Below are positions 1-9,621 of a stretch of DNA of 64,000 bases, piece after piece. The notes beneath the pieces were generated by a model that was not told the origin of the DNA, searched no databases, and worked only from the letters and a program-made list of their open reading frames with translations. The first letter of the stretch is position 1. Every line of letters starts with the position of its first letter. The stretch covers positions 62,001 through 126,000 of the forward strand of contig JBAZQB010000002.1 of the NCBI GenBank assembly GCA_041645435.1, written 5' to 3'. The position numbers and the translations under genes are program-made. The stretch is from Methanoregula sp. (lineage in GTDB: Archaea; Halobacteriota; Methanomicrobia; Methanomicrobiales; Methanospirillaceae).

Positions 1-1
1 A

Positions 2-208
2 GTGGTCTTCTCATCACGGTTCTTACCCGACTCGGTCTTCCAGCCGGTCATGGCGCTGCCCTACCATCTCTTCATACTGGCGACCAATGTGCCCGGTTCG
101 TCCACCAACAAATACGGGACTGCGCTTGTCCTGCTCCTGCTCGTCATCGGGTTCTATTCGGTTGCGATTATCGTCAGGACACATTTCCAGAACAAGGCAA
201 GGGGATAA
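2..208 (+). CDS. pstA: Phosphate ABC transporter permease PstA, C-terminal end (5' partial)
   Basis: This is the last 68 codons of an integral membrane permease whose start lies outside the window. PstA forms, with PstC, the membrane channel of the high-affinity phosphate importer. The residues SRFLPDSVFQPVMALPYHLF followed by a terminal membrane segment (about residues 40-60 of the fragment) and a short basic tail are typical of PstA ends. The stop lies 3 bases before pstB, so the two are in one operon with phoU. The position-2 codon is only the first complete codon, not a start. Identification rests on sequence style plus the adjoining pstB. Confidence 0.85.
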   Translation: MVFSSRFLPDSVFQPVMALPYHLFILATNVPGSSTNKYGTALVLLLLVIGFYSVAIIVRTHFQNKARG

Positions 209-211
209 AAA

Positions 212-973
212 ATGTCTGAATCTGCAATTATCACAACAAATAATCTAAACCTCTGGTATCATGAGAAGCATGCACTCCAGTCAGTCTCGATAAAAATCCC
301 GAGGAACCGGGTAACTGCGCTTATCGGCCCCTCGGGCTGCGGGAAATCGACCCTGCTGCGCTGCTTCAACCGGTTGAATGATCTCATCGATCACGTGAAG
401 ATCACCGGTGAGATCACGCTCGATGATGAGAACATCCATGCATCCTCGACCGATGTGGTGACCCTCCGGAAGAAAGTCGGCATGGTCTTCCAGAAACCCA
501 ACCCGTTCCCGAAATCCATCTACGAAAACGTGGCGTACGGCCCCCGGGTACATGGTATCCGGGATAAAGCCGAGCTCGATAAGATTGTCGAGCAGAGTCT
601 CCGCCACGCAGCGATATGGGATGAAGTAAAAGAACGGCTGAACGATTCGGCACTCGGGCTTTCCGGTGGCCAGCAGCAGCGGCTCTGTATTGCCCGCACC
701 CTTGCCGTGGAACCGGAAGTTATCCTCATGGACGAGCCCTGTTCAGCGCTCGATCCGATAGCAACAGCAAAGATCGAAAATTTAATCGAGCGGCTCAAGG
801 AAGATTACACGGTCATCATCGTCACCCACAACATGCAGCAGGCAGCCCGGGTGAGCGATTACACGGGTTTCATGTATCTTGGCAAACTGATCGAATGCGG
901 AAAGACCGGGCAGATATTCGAGCACCCGAAAGAAGAACTGACCGAGAATTATATCACCGGCAGGTTCGGGTAG
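212..973 (+). CDS. pstB: Phosphate ABC transporter ATP-binding protein PstB
   Basis: This 253-residue ATPase energises phosphate import by the PstSCAB transporter at the inner face of the membrane. The Walker A motif GPSGCGKST (about residues 39-47), the Q-loop region [19 protein letters not shown], the ABC signature [13 protein letters not shown], the Walker B VILMDEP and the switch histidine in TVIIVTHNM are all present. Length matches the PstB family. It starts 3 bases after pstA and is followed 9 bases later by phoU, the standard pstAB-phoU order, and is presumably induced by phosphate limitation. Nothing is missing or unusual. Confidence 0.97.
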   Translation: MSESAIITTNNLNLWYHEKHALQSVSIKIPRNRVTALIGPSGCGKSTLLRCFNRLNDLIDHVKITGEITLDDENIHASSTDVVTLRKKVGMVFQKPNPFPKSIYENVAYGPRVHGIRDKAELDKIVEQSLRHAAIWDEVKERLNDSALGLSGGQQQRLCIARTLAVEPEVILMDEPCSALDPIATAKIENLIERLKEDYTVIIVTHNMQQAARVSDYTGFMYLGKLIECGKTGQIFEHPKEELTENYITGRFG

Positions 974-982
974 GAGCAGGAT

Positions 983-1633
983 ATGGCAGAAAAATTCCAT
1001 ACAGAACTCAAAACACTGAAAACCGACACGCTGGAGATGGCGCATCTCGGGCGGTTCATGCTACGGACCGCAGTGGATGCACTCATCCGGCAGGATACGG
1101 AGCTCGCAGCTTCTGTTGTTGCACAAAAAGAAGAGATCCACCGGATGGAAGTTCGTCTCGAAGAGCACTGCTATCACCTGATTGCGCTCAACCAGCCAAT
1201 GGCAAAGGATATGCGGTTCATCGCTTGTTCGCTCAAAGTGATCACGGCATCGCTGCGTATCGGGCGGTATGGCAAGTCAATTGCCAATACGGTAAATGAC
1301 CTTACTACAAAACCTCACCTCGCCAATATGATGAGCATCCCGCATATGGCAGATCTCGTGCTCGACATGATCGATGATGCGATCAAGGCATATGAGACAG
1401 ATGATCTCCACCTTATTGATGATTTCTCGTCAAGGGATGACACGATCGATGCACTCCGGCACTCGATCTTCCGCGAAGGGATCACCTACATGATGGAAGA
1501 TCCCAAGAACATCTCGCGATGCACGCACTACATTATGGTAGCCCGGTACCTCGAGCGGTGCGCTGATCATGCCTGCAAGATCGCAGAGAATGTCCAGTAT
1601 ATGGAGACGGGTGAACGGGTGGAGATTCATTGA
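983..1633 (+). CDS. phoU: Phosphate-uptake regulator PhoU
   Basis: A 216-residue soluble, largely helical protein of the PhoU family, which restrains Pst transporter activity and phosphate signalling. Two PhoU-type helical repeats are visible: about residues 8-95, with the E-x3-R/MRFIA pattern in AKDMRFIACSLKVITASLRI, and about residues 115-205, with HYIMVARYLERCADHACKIA. It follows pstB by 9 bases with a purine-rich ribosome site (GGAGCAGGA) before the ATG. It is the last gene of the pst operon here; the downstream gene has its own promoter. Confidence 0.95.
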   Translation: MAEKFHTELKTLKTDTLEMAHLGRFMLRTAVDALIRQDTELAASVVAQKEEIHRMEVRLEEHCYHLIALNQPMAKDMRFIACSLKVITASLRIGRYGKSIANTVNDLTTKPHLANMMSIPHMADLVLDMIDDAIKAYETDDLHLIDDFSSRDDTIDALRHSIFREGITYMMEDPKNISRCTHYIMVARYLERCADHACKIAENVQYMETGERVEIH

Positions 1634-1726
1634 TTCCCCGGCACCATTGGTGAATCAGCAGAATGACCGATAACCGGTCAAATCTTTTTCACTAATCCCG
1701 GTACCGCTGCCTGAAGTCAGACCAAT

Positions 1727-1736
1727 CTATATATCC
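1727..1736 (+). promoter_or_regulatory. Probable TATA box of the PAS sensor gene
   Basis: The sequence CTATATATCC lies about 65 bases upstream of the ATG at 1800 in an otherwise non-coding gap after phoU. Archaeal TATA boxes sit about 25 bases before transcription start, giving a leader of roughly 40 nt. Assignment is by sequence pattern only. Confidence 0.45.
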
Positions 1737-1799
1737 CCCCTCAAACAAGTTTGTCCATATCAATAAAAAACAGGAAATCCCCATTCCTGCCTTGTATGG

Positions 1800-3863
1800 A
1801 TGACTGATGGCATGACCGATGCAAACACTCCTGGAACTGCGGAACAGGAAAGAAAAACTCAACGCCCTGTTGATTTCTCTCCGGTTACCACGATCTGCGG
1901 TATTGGCACAGCAGCTATCGGCATCCTTGGGATTGTGGGATTGTACCTGTCTCTTCCCCTTTTCAGCGGCATTATTCCCGGTTATAAACCCATATCATTC
2001 AGTGCAGCACTGCTCTGGGTTTTTCTCGGTCTGGCTCTTGCGGTTATAGCAAAAAGGCCTCTTCAGGGAATACCGCGAACCGTTCTTGCAGGTGTTCTGG
2101 GGCTTATCATCATCATCCAGCTGATCGAGTTCCCGCTCAATATTCTTGGCGATCATTTTTTTATTGAACACCTGTCGATCCAGACCAGCAGCGCACTGAT
2201 GGGAGTACCGATATCACCGATCTCCCCGGTCACTTCCGGCCTGATCCTGCCAGCAGGTCTCAGTCTCCTCATCCTCCTCTTTGCACCTGAGCTGTCAGAG
2301 AAGAATCCACGCATCAGGGATATATCCGGTATTGTTGGGATATTCGTCATATTCATGAGCCTGGTTTTTATTATCAGTTACCTCTACGGTGCCCCGTTTT
2401 TCTCCGGCACCCGAATAATCCCGATCTCCCTGCTGTCTGCATTTGCGTTATTACTCTTCGGGCTCGGACAGGTAACCGCTTCAGGACCGTCCGCTGTCCC
2501 GTTAAAGTATTTTACCGGTACTTCCACCCAGGCCCTGCTGTTCAGGATGTTCATTCCGCTGACACTGGTCATCATCCTGTCGGATGAATTGCTCCATATC
2601 GTCATCACCTTCTATGAACCCGTGAATGATGCTCTTGTCTTTGCACTGGTCGTCTCGGTTTTTATGCTCGTTACGATCGTTGTTGTGGGCAGGGCAGCCA
2701 GAAGCGTGAGCAGTGCAATTGATCGTGCTGAACTTAAACGACGAGAGGCAGAAATGGAACTGCGGGCTGCGTATGAACAGCTCGCTGCGCAGGAAGAAGA
2801 GCTTCGCCAGCAGTACGATGATCTGTCCCGGAACCAGCAGGCCCTTTCGGAACGGGAGATCCAATACCGCACGATCCTGCGGACCGCGATGGATGGTTTC
2901 TGTCTTGTTGACCTGAAAGGGGCATTTATTGATGTCAATGATGCATTCTGTTCGATGTTTGGCTATACCCGTGAAGAGATGCTCAAGTTTTCCCTGCCGG
3001 ATATCGAAGTAAAAGAGTCAAAGGAAGTTATCGCTATCCACATGAAAGAGATACTCCGTAAAGGCAGTGACCGCTTCGAAACCCGGTACCGGTGCAAAGA
3101 CGGGCGGATCATCGATGCAGAAGTAAGTGTGGTATACACCGGGTCGCCGCAGGCACCGTTCTTTACCTTCCACCGGGATGTCACGGAACGAAACCGGGCG
3201 GAAAAAGCGCACGAGCAAGCCAAGAAAAAACTGAATCTGTTGAATTCGGTCACGTTCAATGATATCCAGAATGCGATTTTTTCCGCAAGTGGGTACGTGC
3301 AACTGATGAAAGGAGATCTCAGTGATAAGAAACTCTCCGGGTTTATGGATAAACTGGAAGAGTTACTCGGAAGAATCAACCATTTTCTGGAATTTGCTCA
3401 CAGTTACCAGGATATGGGGATAAAACCCCCCCTGTGGCAGAATGTAAACCATGTGTTCCTCATTGCGATTTCCCATCTGGATTTTTCTAAGATCAATCAT
3501 CGGGTTGAACTGGATGGACTGGAGATTTTTGCAGATCCCCTGCTTGAACAGGCTTTCCAGATTCTTGGGAGAAATATCCTTACTCACGGTGGTACGGTGA
3601 CACAGGTATCACTCTCCTATACAGTAATGCCTGATGAATGCGTGAAGATTATTTACCAGGACAATGGCCGGGGTATTCCGGATAGTATAAAAGCGGGAAT
3701 CTTTACCCGGGATTTCCTGCAAAAGAAGGGAATGGATCTGTTTCTCGTTCGGGAAATCCTTGAGATTACCGGAATGTCCATCGTGGAGAACGGCGAACCC
3801 GGCACCGGGGCACGGTTCGAGATCACCGTGCCGAAAGGCGGCTACCGGTTTGTGAACCAATAA
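1800..3863 (+). CDS. Membrane-bound PAS sensor with a degenerate histidine-kinase core
   Basis: 687 residues. The first ~300 residues form about eight hydrophobic segments, followed by a coiled coil (about 305-350, rich in AAYEQLAAQEEELRQQYDDL), one PAS domain (about 350-470), a dimerisation helix and a C-terminal GHKL ATPase-like domain to RFEITVPKG. The helix aligns with the kinase at 4816-9018, where TRHDIKN carries the phosphoacceptor His; here it reads TFNDIQN, so the His is Asn. The ATP-lid glycines (GLGLAL in the neighbour) read GMDLFL, while the DNGRGIP loop survives. I infer a sensor that binds a signal but probably does not autophosphorylate. It may act by heterodimerising with a neighbouring kinase. 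Confidence 0.85.
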   Translation: MTDGMTDANTPGTAEQERKTQRPVDFSPVTTICGIGTAAIGILGIVGLYLSLPLFSGIIPGYKPISFSAALLWVFLGLALAVIAKRPLQGIPRTVLAGVLGLIIIIQLIEFPLNILGDHFFIEHLSIQTSSALMGVPISPISPVTSGLILPAGLSLLILLFAPELSEKNPRIRDISGIVGIFVIFMSLVFIISYLYGAPFFSGTRIIPISLLSAFALLLFGLGQVTASGPSAVPLKYFTGTSTQALLFRMFIPLTLVIILSDELLHIVITFYEPVNDALVFALVVSVFMLVTIVVVGRAARSVSSAIDRAELKRREAEMELRAAYEQLAAQEEELRQQYDDLSRNQQALSEREIQYRTILRTAMDGFCLVDLKGAFIDVNDAFCSMFGYTREEMLKFSLPDIEVKESKEVIAIHMKEILRKGSDRFETRYRCKDGRIIDAEVSVVYTGSPQAPFFTFHRDVTERNRAEKAHEQAKKKLNLLNSVTFNDIQNAIFSASGYVQLMKGDLSDKKLSGFMDKLEELLGRINHFLEFAHSYQDMGIKPPLWQNVNHVFLIAISHLDFSKINHRVELDGLEIFADPLLEQAFQILGRNILTHGGTVTQVSLSYTVMPDECVKIIYQDNGRGIPDSIKAGIFTRDFLQKKGMDLFLVREILEITGMSIVENGEPGTGARFEITVPKGGYRFVNQ

Positions 3864-3921
3864 GTAAATCCGGATATTTAACGATGGAGAGGCAATCCCT
3901 TCCGGCCATACCCGGCACTCC

Positions 3922-4674
3922 CTATTCCTTTCTTCCCGTGAACACGACAAACAGCCGGTTCTTGTATACTAAATCAATCTCGTTAAACCCACACTCCTGC
4001 AACCACGCGAGCTGCACCGAGAGTTTCTCGTTCTTGTCAAATGTCTCCCGCCGGTATAACATCTGTTTCTTATCCTCGGCCGAGAGCGGGCACGGCACCA
4101 GAAACTCATCCCAGTAGGCCATGTAACGCCGGTTGATGGCTACAGTCTCGCCCAGCACCTGGTCGGCATTCACAAACATGCCGCCGGGTTTTAAGGCATC
4201 ATAGATCTTCTTGTAGAGCCGGTGTTTCTCCTCGTGTTCAAGATGGTGGATGGACAGTGCAGAACAGATCAGATCATAGCGGCCGGCAAAATCCACACTG
4301 CTGTAATTCCCGGTAATGTACCGCACATCTTTGCGCCCAGCGAACCGCTCCTGAGCGACACTGAGCATGGATTCTGACAGATCGACCAGCGTGAGAGCAG
4401 CGTCCGGAAATTTCTGGATCATGAGCGCCGAGAGAAGGCCGGTCCCTGCACCAATGTCAAGGATGGCCGGGCAGGAGTGGTTGCACTCCGCAGCCCAGAC
4501 CGCTGCGCTGTAATAGTCGTCCATCTCGGGGATAATCCATTTCCGCTGGGCATCATACCGGGATGCGGTGGCATCGAAGGCTCTTTTGATCTGTTCCACA
4601 AAGGTCACTTCAGGATCAGGGTTTGTCAGGGAAGGGTAATCAAACCCGCCGGGCTGCCCTGTGTGCCATCCCAA
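3922..4674 (-). CDS. Class I SAM-dependent methyltransferase
   Basis: About 250 residues. The Rossmann SAM-binding motif I reads ILDIGAGTGLLSALM (about residues 92-106), followed by an acidic motif (LTLVDLSESML) and the motif IV region YDLICSALSIHHLEHEEKHR, as in small-molecule methyltransferases of the UbiE/Methyltransf_25 type. The substrate cannot be told. The longest frame begins with TTG at 4674; GTG codons at 4608 and 4599, just before EQIKRAFDATASRYD, are reasonable alternatives because relatives start near this helix. A TATA-like ATTTTTAAAGG lies about 25 bases upstream of the TTG. It stands alone between two sensor genes and is convergent with the first. Confidence 0.85.
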   Translation of the reverse strand: MGWHTGQPGGFDYPSLTNPDPEVTFVEQIKRAFDATASRYDAQRKWIIPEMDDYYSAAVWAAECNHSCPAILDIGAGTGLLSALMIQKFPDAALTLVDLSESMLSVAQERFAGRKDVRYITGNYSSVDFAGRYDLICSALSIHHLEHEEKHRLYKKIYDALKPGGMFVNADQVLGETVAINRRYMAYWDEFLVPCPLSAEDKKQMLYRRETFDKNEKLSVQLAWLQECGFNEIDLVYKNRLFVVFTGRKE

Positions 4675-4815
4675 AAAATGGTTAATTTTCAGCCAGCCCT
4701 TTAAAAATTGTGGATTAGGAAGAGTTGTGATTCGCGGCCGGCCCCGGATGAAACGGTATCCGATAATTCGTTCTCATCTGCACAAGAAGCACCCGAAATT
4801 CCTTTTTGTGATGTG

Positions 4816-7800
4816 CTATTCTTTATTGAACCGGGTCCGGTCCCTGGGTACGAAAATCTCAAACCGTGCACCTTTACCCGGTATCCCGGTTTCTTCGATG
4901 GTAATACCGGTGATATCAAGAATCTCCCGCGAAAGTGCCAGACCCAGCCCCGTGTTCTTCCCACTCCCCCGGATAAAGATCTGTTTCTTCTCATCTTCAG
5001 GCACACCTTCGCCATCATCCTCACAGACAACAATCTGGTTCCCATCACGTTCCTCCATCGAGAACCTGACGGTTGTGATCTTCTTGCTATGCCGGACGGC
5101 ATTATCCATCAGGTTGTAGAAGACTTTTGCGATAAGCGGGTCCGCAAATACCTCTGTGCCGGCAGGAATATCGTTTTTGACCACGACCTTTCCGAGCGGG
5201 GCTACCTTAGATGTAGTGTCGATAAGTGTGCGGCAGTCCTGCCAGACAGGAGCCGTGATACCGATCTTTTCGTACTCCCTGGTGAAATCAATCATGGCAG
5301 AAATCCGGGCACTTATCCTCGTAATCCGGTTGAAATACTCTTCATATGCGGGATCCGGGACCTTCTCCTGGAGTAACTCAAGAAATCCATTCAACGCCAG
5401 AAGCTGGTTTTTGATGTCGTGCCGTGTGATGCCCGAAAGGAGGTTGAGTTTTTTGTTGGCCTGCCGCAACGCCTCCTCAACCTGTTTGCGCCGGGTAATT
5501 TCCTTTGAGGAACAGATAACGGTGACAACTGATCCCTTGTCATCCTTGATCGGAACAATTGTTGTCACGTAATACCGGTCGCCATCTGGGCGGGGGACCC
5601 GGACTTCGAATTCGTGGCCATTTCCCGTTGTAAAGGCCGTGCGAAGCGCAGAAAACCGTTTCTCTGCCTCCTCTTTGGGGAATACGTCCCAGATCTTCTT
5701 TCCGAGAATCTGGTCCACCGACTTCCCAACCCCCTCGGCAAAAGCCCGGTTGACGTAACGGTATGTCCCGTCCGGGTAGAACGAGAAGATAGGATCTGAA
5801 GATTCGTCAAGAAGGATGCGGTGCTTCTGTTCGCTCTCGCGCAACGCATCTTCCGCCTGTTTACGTCTGGTGACGTCGCGGCAGGTGCTCATCACTGCAG
5901 GATGCCCCTCCCAAGTGATCAGCCGCGCGTTCACCTCTGTTGGTACGAGTGAATCGTCCTTGCGCCTATGCATGGTCTCAAACGAGAGATGACCTTGTTC
6001 CATCAGCCGGGCTATTCGAGCTGGTGCATGGGGAGCATTGTCTATGGAGTCTACCTGTTTGACTGTCATGGACATCAACTCCGTACGGGTGTAGCCGAGC
6101 TGTTCGCAGGCCTGCGTGTTGAATGCCAGTATCCGTCCATTTTCATCGTGAATGAAGATCGCGTCACCAGCGCTGTCAAACAGTGTACGGTATTTTTCCT
6201 CGCTCTCGCGCAGCGCATCTTCCGCTCTCTTGCGTTCGGTGATATCCCGAGATATGCCGAGAACAGCCCGGACCTGATCATCAGGACCTTTGAGCGGCAT
6301 CAGGACGTGATCGAACCAGTGAATCTGATCATTGACCTCTATGACCCCCTCATTCCGGACTGGGGTCCCTTTTTCAAAGACCATTTCAAGTGCTTTTTTC
6401 TGCCGTCTCGCCAAATCAGGAGGAAACAAAATGGAACGCGGGCTGCCAAGAATCTGCTCCACCGGTTTTTTGAGCATTGCAGATGCGAAGCTGTTCACAT
6501 ATTCCACTCGATCATCCCTGCCAATTACAAATATTATGTCATTTGAAGTTTCGGTAAGCGTGCGATATCGCTCCTCGCTGGCCAGAAGGGCAATCTCTGC
6601 TTCCTTCTCCTCGGTTATATCCCGCCCAACCGACTGGTATTCGGTAACTTTTCCGGACGTATCGAATATTGCACGGTCGCTCCAGCGCTGCCACCGTATT
6701 CTGCCATCCGGCATGATGATCCGGTGCCTGATGGTATCGACCGGATGGTCAGGAGTTAAGGATGCAAAAAAGCGTTTAATGCGCTCCTTGTCTTCGGCAG
6801 GGATATCCGGCCGGAAGCGGTGACCGAGGATCTCTTCTCTATTCAGGCCGAAGTACCGGCAGTAAGCATCATTGACAAAGACATGGGTACCGTCCGGTAA
6901 GAACCGGGAGATAAACTCGGTCTGGTCTTCAACTATGTTCCGGTACCGCTCCTCGCTCTCGGCAAGGGCTTCATCTGCCCGTATCCTTTCAATGGCAGTC
7001 CCTATCTGGGTGGCGATCGTTTCAAGAGCGACACGGGCATTTGCCGGGATCTCATCTTCTGAATGTGAGCTGATGTTTAAGCAGGCAATGACCCTGCTTT
7101 TCGAGAATACCGGGATGATGGCAGAAGCCTTGAGTCCCTCCTGTTCCTGAACAGGGGTATGGACAATCCCTGTTTTACTGTATGGCATGTGAATTGGTTT
7201 TCCTGCCATCACCATCCGGGCATTCACCGACCCTTCAGGATAATGAGAGGCGTTTTTTACAAATTCATCCCCGAGGTTTCGTGAAACGATAAGGTCAATG
7301 GAACCATCACTCCCGTTGACAAGGTAGATGCCTCCGGCATCCATGCCGGTGATATCAATTGCCCCCTTCAGGCAGGTCTCTAAAGTATCTTTCAGTCCTC
7401 TGATTGACTGGAGGGCAAGCCCGAGGTCCAGCTGGGTTTTGAGGATGTGATCCTGCCGCTTTCTCTCGGTGATGTCCTGGATAACGCCAAAGACAACCTT
7501 TTTCGTTGGATCATACTCCGCAATGGAGTGAATATCCACAACCTTTCCATCTGAAGGGCGCCTGATCTGGAATTCTACGTCATACGGCAGGTTATCCTCG
7601 ACCAAAGCCCGTAAGGCTTCGTCGAGCATCGGACGATACTGTGACAGGGCGACTTTTTGCACATCCTCGATGTGCCAGTGGCGATCGGCAAGCCCGAACA
7701 GTGATTGTGCACCTTCGGACGCATTAACGCCCCGGGTCTCAAGATTATATTCCCAGTGACCCAATCCCGAGATCCGTTCGGCTCGTAGCAAACGCCCCCC

Positions 7801-9018
7801 GCTATCAGCAAGCGCCTTCTCATCACGTTTCCGCTCGGATATGTCAACAATGATGCCCCGAATGCCGACTATGCCGTTGTTTGAAAAGATTGGTGACGAG
7901 TAGATGGAGACGGGAAATGTGCTGCCATCTTTCCGCATGGCCTGGTATTCATCCACAGGTCCTGTTCTTCTCCTCCCTTCAAATATCGCATGGAACGCTA
8001 CCGTGGCCCGTTCCCGGTTATCGGGCGCTACCATCTGAAGGATGTTCAGTCCGTGCCGGAACTCCTCCTCTGAATACCCGTACTGTTCGAATGCGATGCG
8101 GTTTGCGTACGTCAGGTTGCCATTTCTATCTGCTTCATAGACAATTTGGGGGAGGAGATCGGAGAGCTCACGGAACCGTTTCTCACTCTCATGCAGTGCT
8201 TCTTCTGCCCGTTTTCGTTCCGTGATATCCCGGATCGACTCGATAGCCCCGACAATAGTACCCTTCCGGTCAAAGAGCGGAGAGGCGGTAAACCAGAGTG
8301 CAGCTCCTCTTCCATTGTTGAAGTGGGGGATCGTAATCTCTGAGTATAGGGTAGTCCCATCACGGGTTATGGCCGGGTATTTTTTTGTGATGGCCAGATC
8401 ATCTTTGAAAACAAGGTCGATGAGGATGGGGCGGCGCTCATGATAGAACGGGATCGCGTACTCGTAATTCCCTTTTCCGAGTATCTGGTCTGCTTTAACC
8501 CCGGTCATCTGCTCCATCGCACGGTTCCACGCGATCACAACTCCCCTGGTATCGATTGCGAGGGTAGCATCCGGCAGGAAGTCGATGATATCTGCTTCAC
8601 GGCGCTCAAGGTCCCTTATGCTTGCCGCCGCTGTCCTCTGCTGGACGGCCTGGTGGATTTTATGCGCAAGTTCCGCAAACTGCGATCTCGGCTCCCCGCC
8701 TTTCTGGAGATAAAAATCAGCCCCTTCATTGAGCGCCTGGATAACAATCTCTTCGCGCCCTCTGCCGGTAAAGATGATGAACGGTGTTGCATTACCCGAT
8801 GCTTTGAGTTGTTTAAGGAAGGTGATTCCGTCCATCTCCGGCATCTGGTAATCCGAGACAATGGCATCATACCGCTCGCTCTTCAGCCGTAGCAGTGCTT
8901 CTTTGGCAGACGCGAGGGTGTCGACAACAAACTCCCCCTTAGCTTCAAGGAAGATCTTTCCGATTTCCAGCAGCGTGGGTTCGTCATCAACATAGAGCAA
9001 TCGTATTGCAGATGCCAT
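4816..9018 (-). CDS. Receiver / 7xPAS / GAF hybrid sensor histidine kinase
   Basis: 1400 residues, soluble. Domains in order: receiver (about 1-120, acidic pair DD at 11-12 and phosphoacceptor Asp56 in VSDYQMPEMDG); three PAS domains (about 130-520); a GAF domain (about 530-680, beginning LETCLKGAIDITGMDAGG); four more PAS domains (about 685-1170, each introduced by a SEExYR-type linker); a dimerisation helix with the phosphoacceptor in ITRHDIKNQLLALNGF (about 1180); and a GHKL ATPase with N-box FYNLMDNAVRH, G1 DDGEGVP and G2 GKNTGLGLALS. All catalytic elements are intact. It probably integrates several cytoplasmic signals and is controlled by phosphotransfer through its own receiver. No separate output regulator adjoins it. 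Confidence 0.93.
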   Translation of the reverse strand: MASAIRLLYVDDEPTLLEIGKIFLEAKGEFVVDTLASAKEALLRLKSERYDAIVSDYQMPEMDGITFLKQLKASGNATPFIIFTGRGREEIVIQALNEGADFYLQKGGEPRSQFAELAHKIHQAVQQRTAAASIRDLERREADIIDFLPDATLAIDTRGVVIAWNRAMEQMTGVKADQILGKGNYEYAIPFYHERRPILIDLVFKDDLAITKKYPAITRDGTTLYSEITIPHFNNGRGAALWFTASPLFDRKGTIVGAIESIRDITERKRAEEALHESEKRFRELSDLLPQIVYEADRNGNLTYANRIAFEQYGYSEEEFRHGLNILQMVAPDNRERATVAFHAIFEGRRRTGPVDEYQAMRKDGSTFPVSIYSSPIFSNNGIVGIRGIIVDISERKRDEKALADSGGRLLRAERISGLGHWEYNLETRGVNASEGAQSLFGLADRHWHIEDVQKVALSQYRPMLDEALRALVEDNLPYDVEFQIRRPSDGKVVDIHSIAEYDPTKKVVFGVIQDITERKRQDHILKTQLDLGLALQSIRGLKDTLETCLKGAIDITGMDAGGIYLVNGSDGSIDLIVSRNLGDEFVKNASHYPEGSVNARMVMAGKPIHMPYSKTGIVHTPVQEQEGLKASAIIPVFSKSRVIACLNISSHSEDEIPANARVALETIATQIGTAIERIRADEALAESEERYRNIVEDQTEFISRFLPDGTHVFVNDAYCRYFGLNREEILGHRFRPDIPAEDKERIKRFFASLTPDHPVDTIRHRIIMPDGRIRWQRWSDRAIFDTSGKVTEYQSVGRDITEEKEAEIALLASEERYRTLTETSNDIIFVIGRDDRVEYVNSFASAMLKKPVEQILGSPRSILFPPDLARRQKKALEMVFEKGTPVRNEGVIEVNDQIHWFDHVLMPLKGPDDQVRAVLGISRDITERKRAEDALRESEEKYRTLFDSAGDAIFIHDENGRILAFNTQACEQLGYTRTELMSMTVKQVDSIDNAPHAPARIARLMEQGHLSFETMHRRKDDSLVPTEVNARLITWEGHPAVMSTCRDVTRRKQAEDALRESEQKHRILLDESSDPIFSFYPDGTYRYVNRAFAEGVGKSVDQILGKKIWDVFPKEEAEKRFSALRTAFTTGNGHEFEVRVPRPDGDRYYVTTIVPIKDDKGSVVTVICSSKEITRRKQVEEALRQANKKLNLLSGITRHDIKNQLLALNGFLELLQEKVPDPAYEEYFNRITRISARISAMIDFTREYEKIGITAPVWQDCRTLIDTTSKVAPLGKVVVKNDIPAGTEVFADPLIAKVFYNLMDNAVRHSKKITTVRFSMEERDGNQIVVCEDDGEGVPEDEKKQIFIRGSGKNTGLGLALSREILDITGITIEETGIPGKGARFEIFVPRDRTRFNKE

Positions 9019-9180
9019 TACTCTTTCTTATCATTCATCCGCCACATACCTTTTGGCGCAGTAATCTCGAACCGGGTCCCGTTACCCGGTTCGCCGGTCT
9101 CCCGGATGATGATCTCCATGATCCCGAAAATCTCCCGGGCGAGGAAGAGACCCGGCCCCGACTCGCTCCGGACCTGAGCC
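9018..9180 (-). pseudogene. C-terminal remnant of a histidine-kinase ATPase domain
   Basis: Just upstream of the large kinase, and overlapping its ATG in a TAATG junction, the minus strand encodes ESGPGLFLAREIFGIMEIII, then RETGEPGNGTRFEITAPKG. This matches the G2 box and end of a GHKL domain (compare REILDITGITIEETG in the next gene). The frame extends to 9326, but the upstream part has no kinase sequence and reads as non-coding. I interpret it as the tail of a deleted paralogous sensor kinase. The TAATG overlap could still couple translation to the downstream gene. Confidence 0.65.
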
Positions 9181-9464
9181 CGGAACAGCATACACTGCCG
9201 CATAAAAACCCATGCCCGCACCGCTTTAAAACCGCGGTTTGCCGTCGGCATCTCCAGTGGAAATAAAGGGGTATAAGAATATTGTGGATTTGCCGGATTG
9301 TCTCTGCGACCATGATAGTCTGGCAAAATCCTGAAAATCCTATCAAAATTGCAAAATATATCTCCTTGGATTTAACCAGTTCCCCTTTACTTCCCGTGAC
9401 GGTGCTTACGTGTTCCGGTCCGCAAGAGGCTGTGAAAACGTCTGAGTGATAATGAAAAAATTGT

Positions 9465-9484
9465 GGCAGGGGAATTTCCCTGCC
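9465..9484 (-). terminator. Hairpin terminator after the 40-codon gene
   Basis: A 7-bp perfect stem GGCAGGG/CCCTGCC with a 6-base loop lies 10 bases beyond the stop at 9494 on the minus strand. It is followed in that direction by ACAATTTTTTC. The T-run after the stem fits termination of the minus-strand pair 10131-9494. Confidence 0.55.
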
Positions 9485-9493
9485 CTTTTATCC

Positions 9494-9616
9494 TTACTTC
9501 TTTTCTTCCATGTGGTCGAGAACCCGGTCCCACGTGACGAGGAGGCCGGAGACGATCACATAGGCGAGCAGCCCGGCACCGAGAAATGCGCCGGTGAGGA
9601 TGAGTTCGTTGTCCAT
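9494..9616 (-). CDS. Small single-span membrane protein, 40 residues
   Basis: The protein has an acidic start (MDNELILTG), one hydrophobic segment of about 20 residues (AFLGAGLLAYVIVSGLLVTW) and a charged C-terminus ending HMEEKK. The start at 9616 is chosen because GGAGG lies about 8 bases upstream; an ATG at 9622 overlaps the previous stop (TGATG) but is too close to that site. It is coupled to the interrupted 168-codon gene and ends before a hairpin terminator. I do not recognise a family. A partner or anchor for the upstream product is possible but unproven. Confidence 0.5.
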   Translation of the reverse strand: MDNELILTGAFLGAGLLAYVIVSGLLVTWDRVLDHMEEKK

Positions 9617-9621
9617 CCCCA

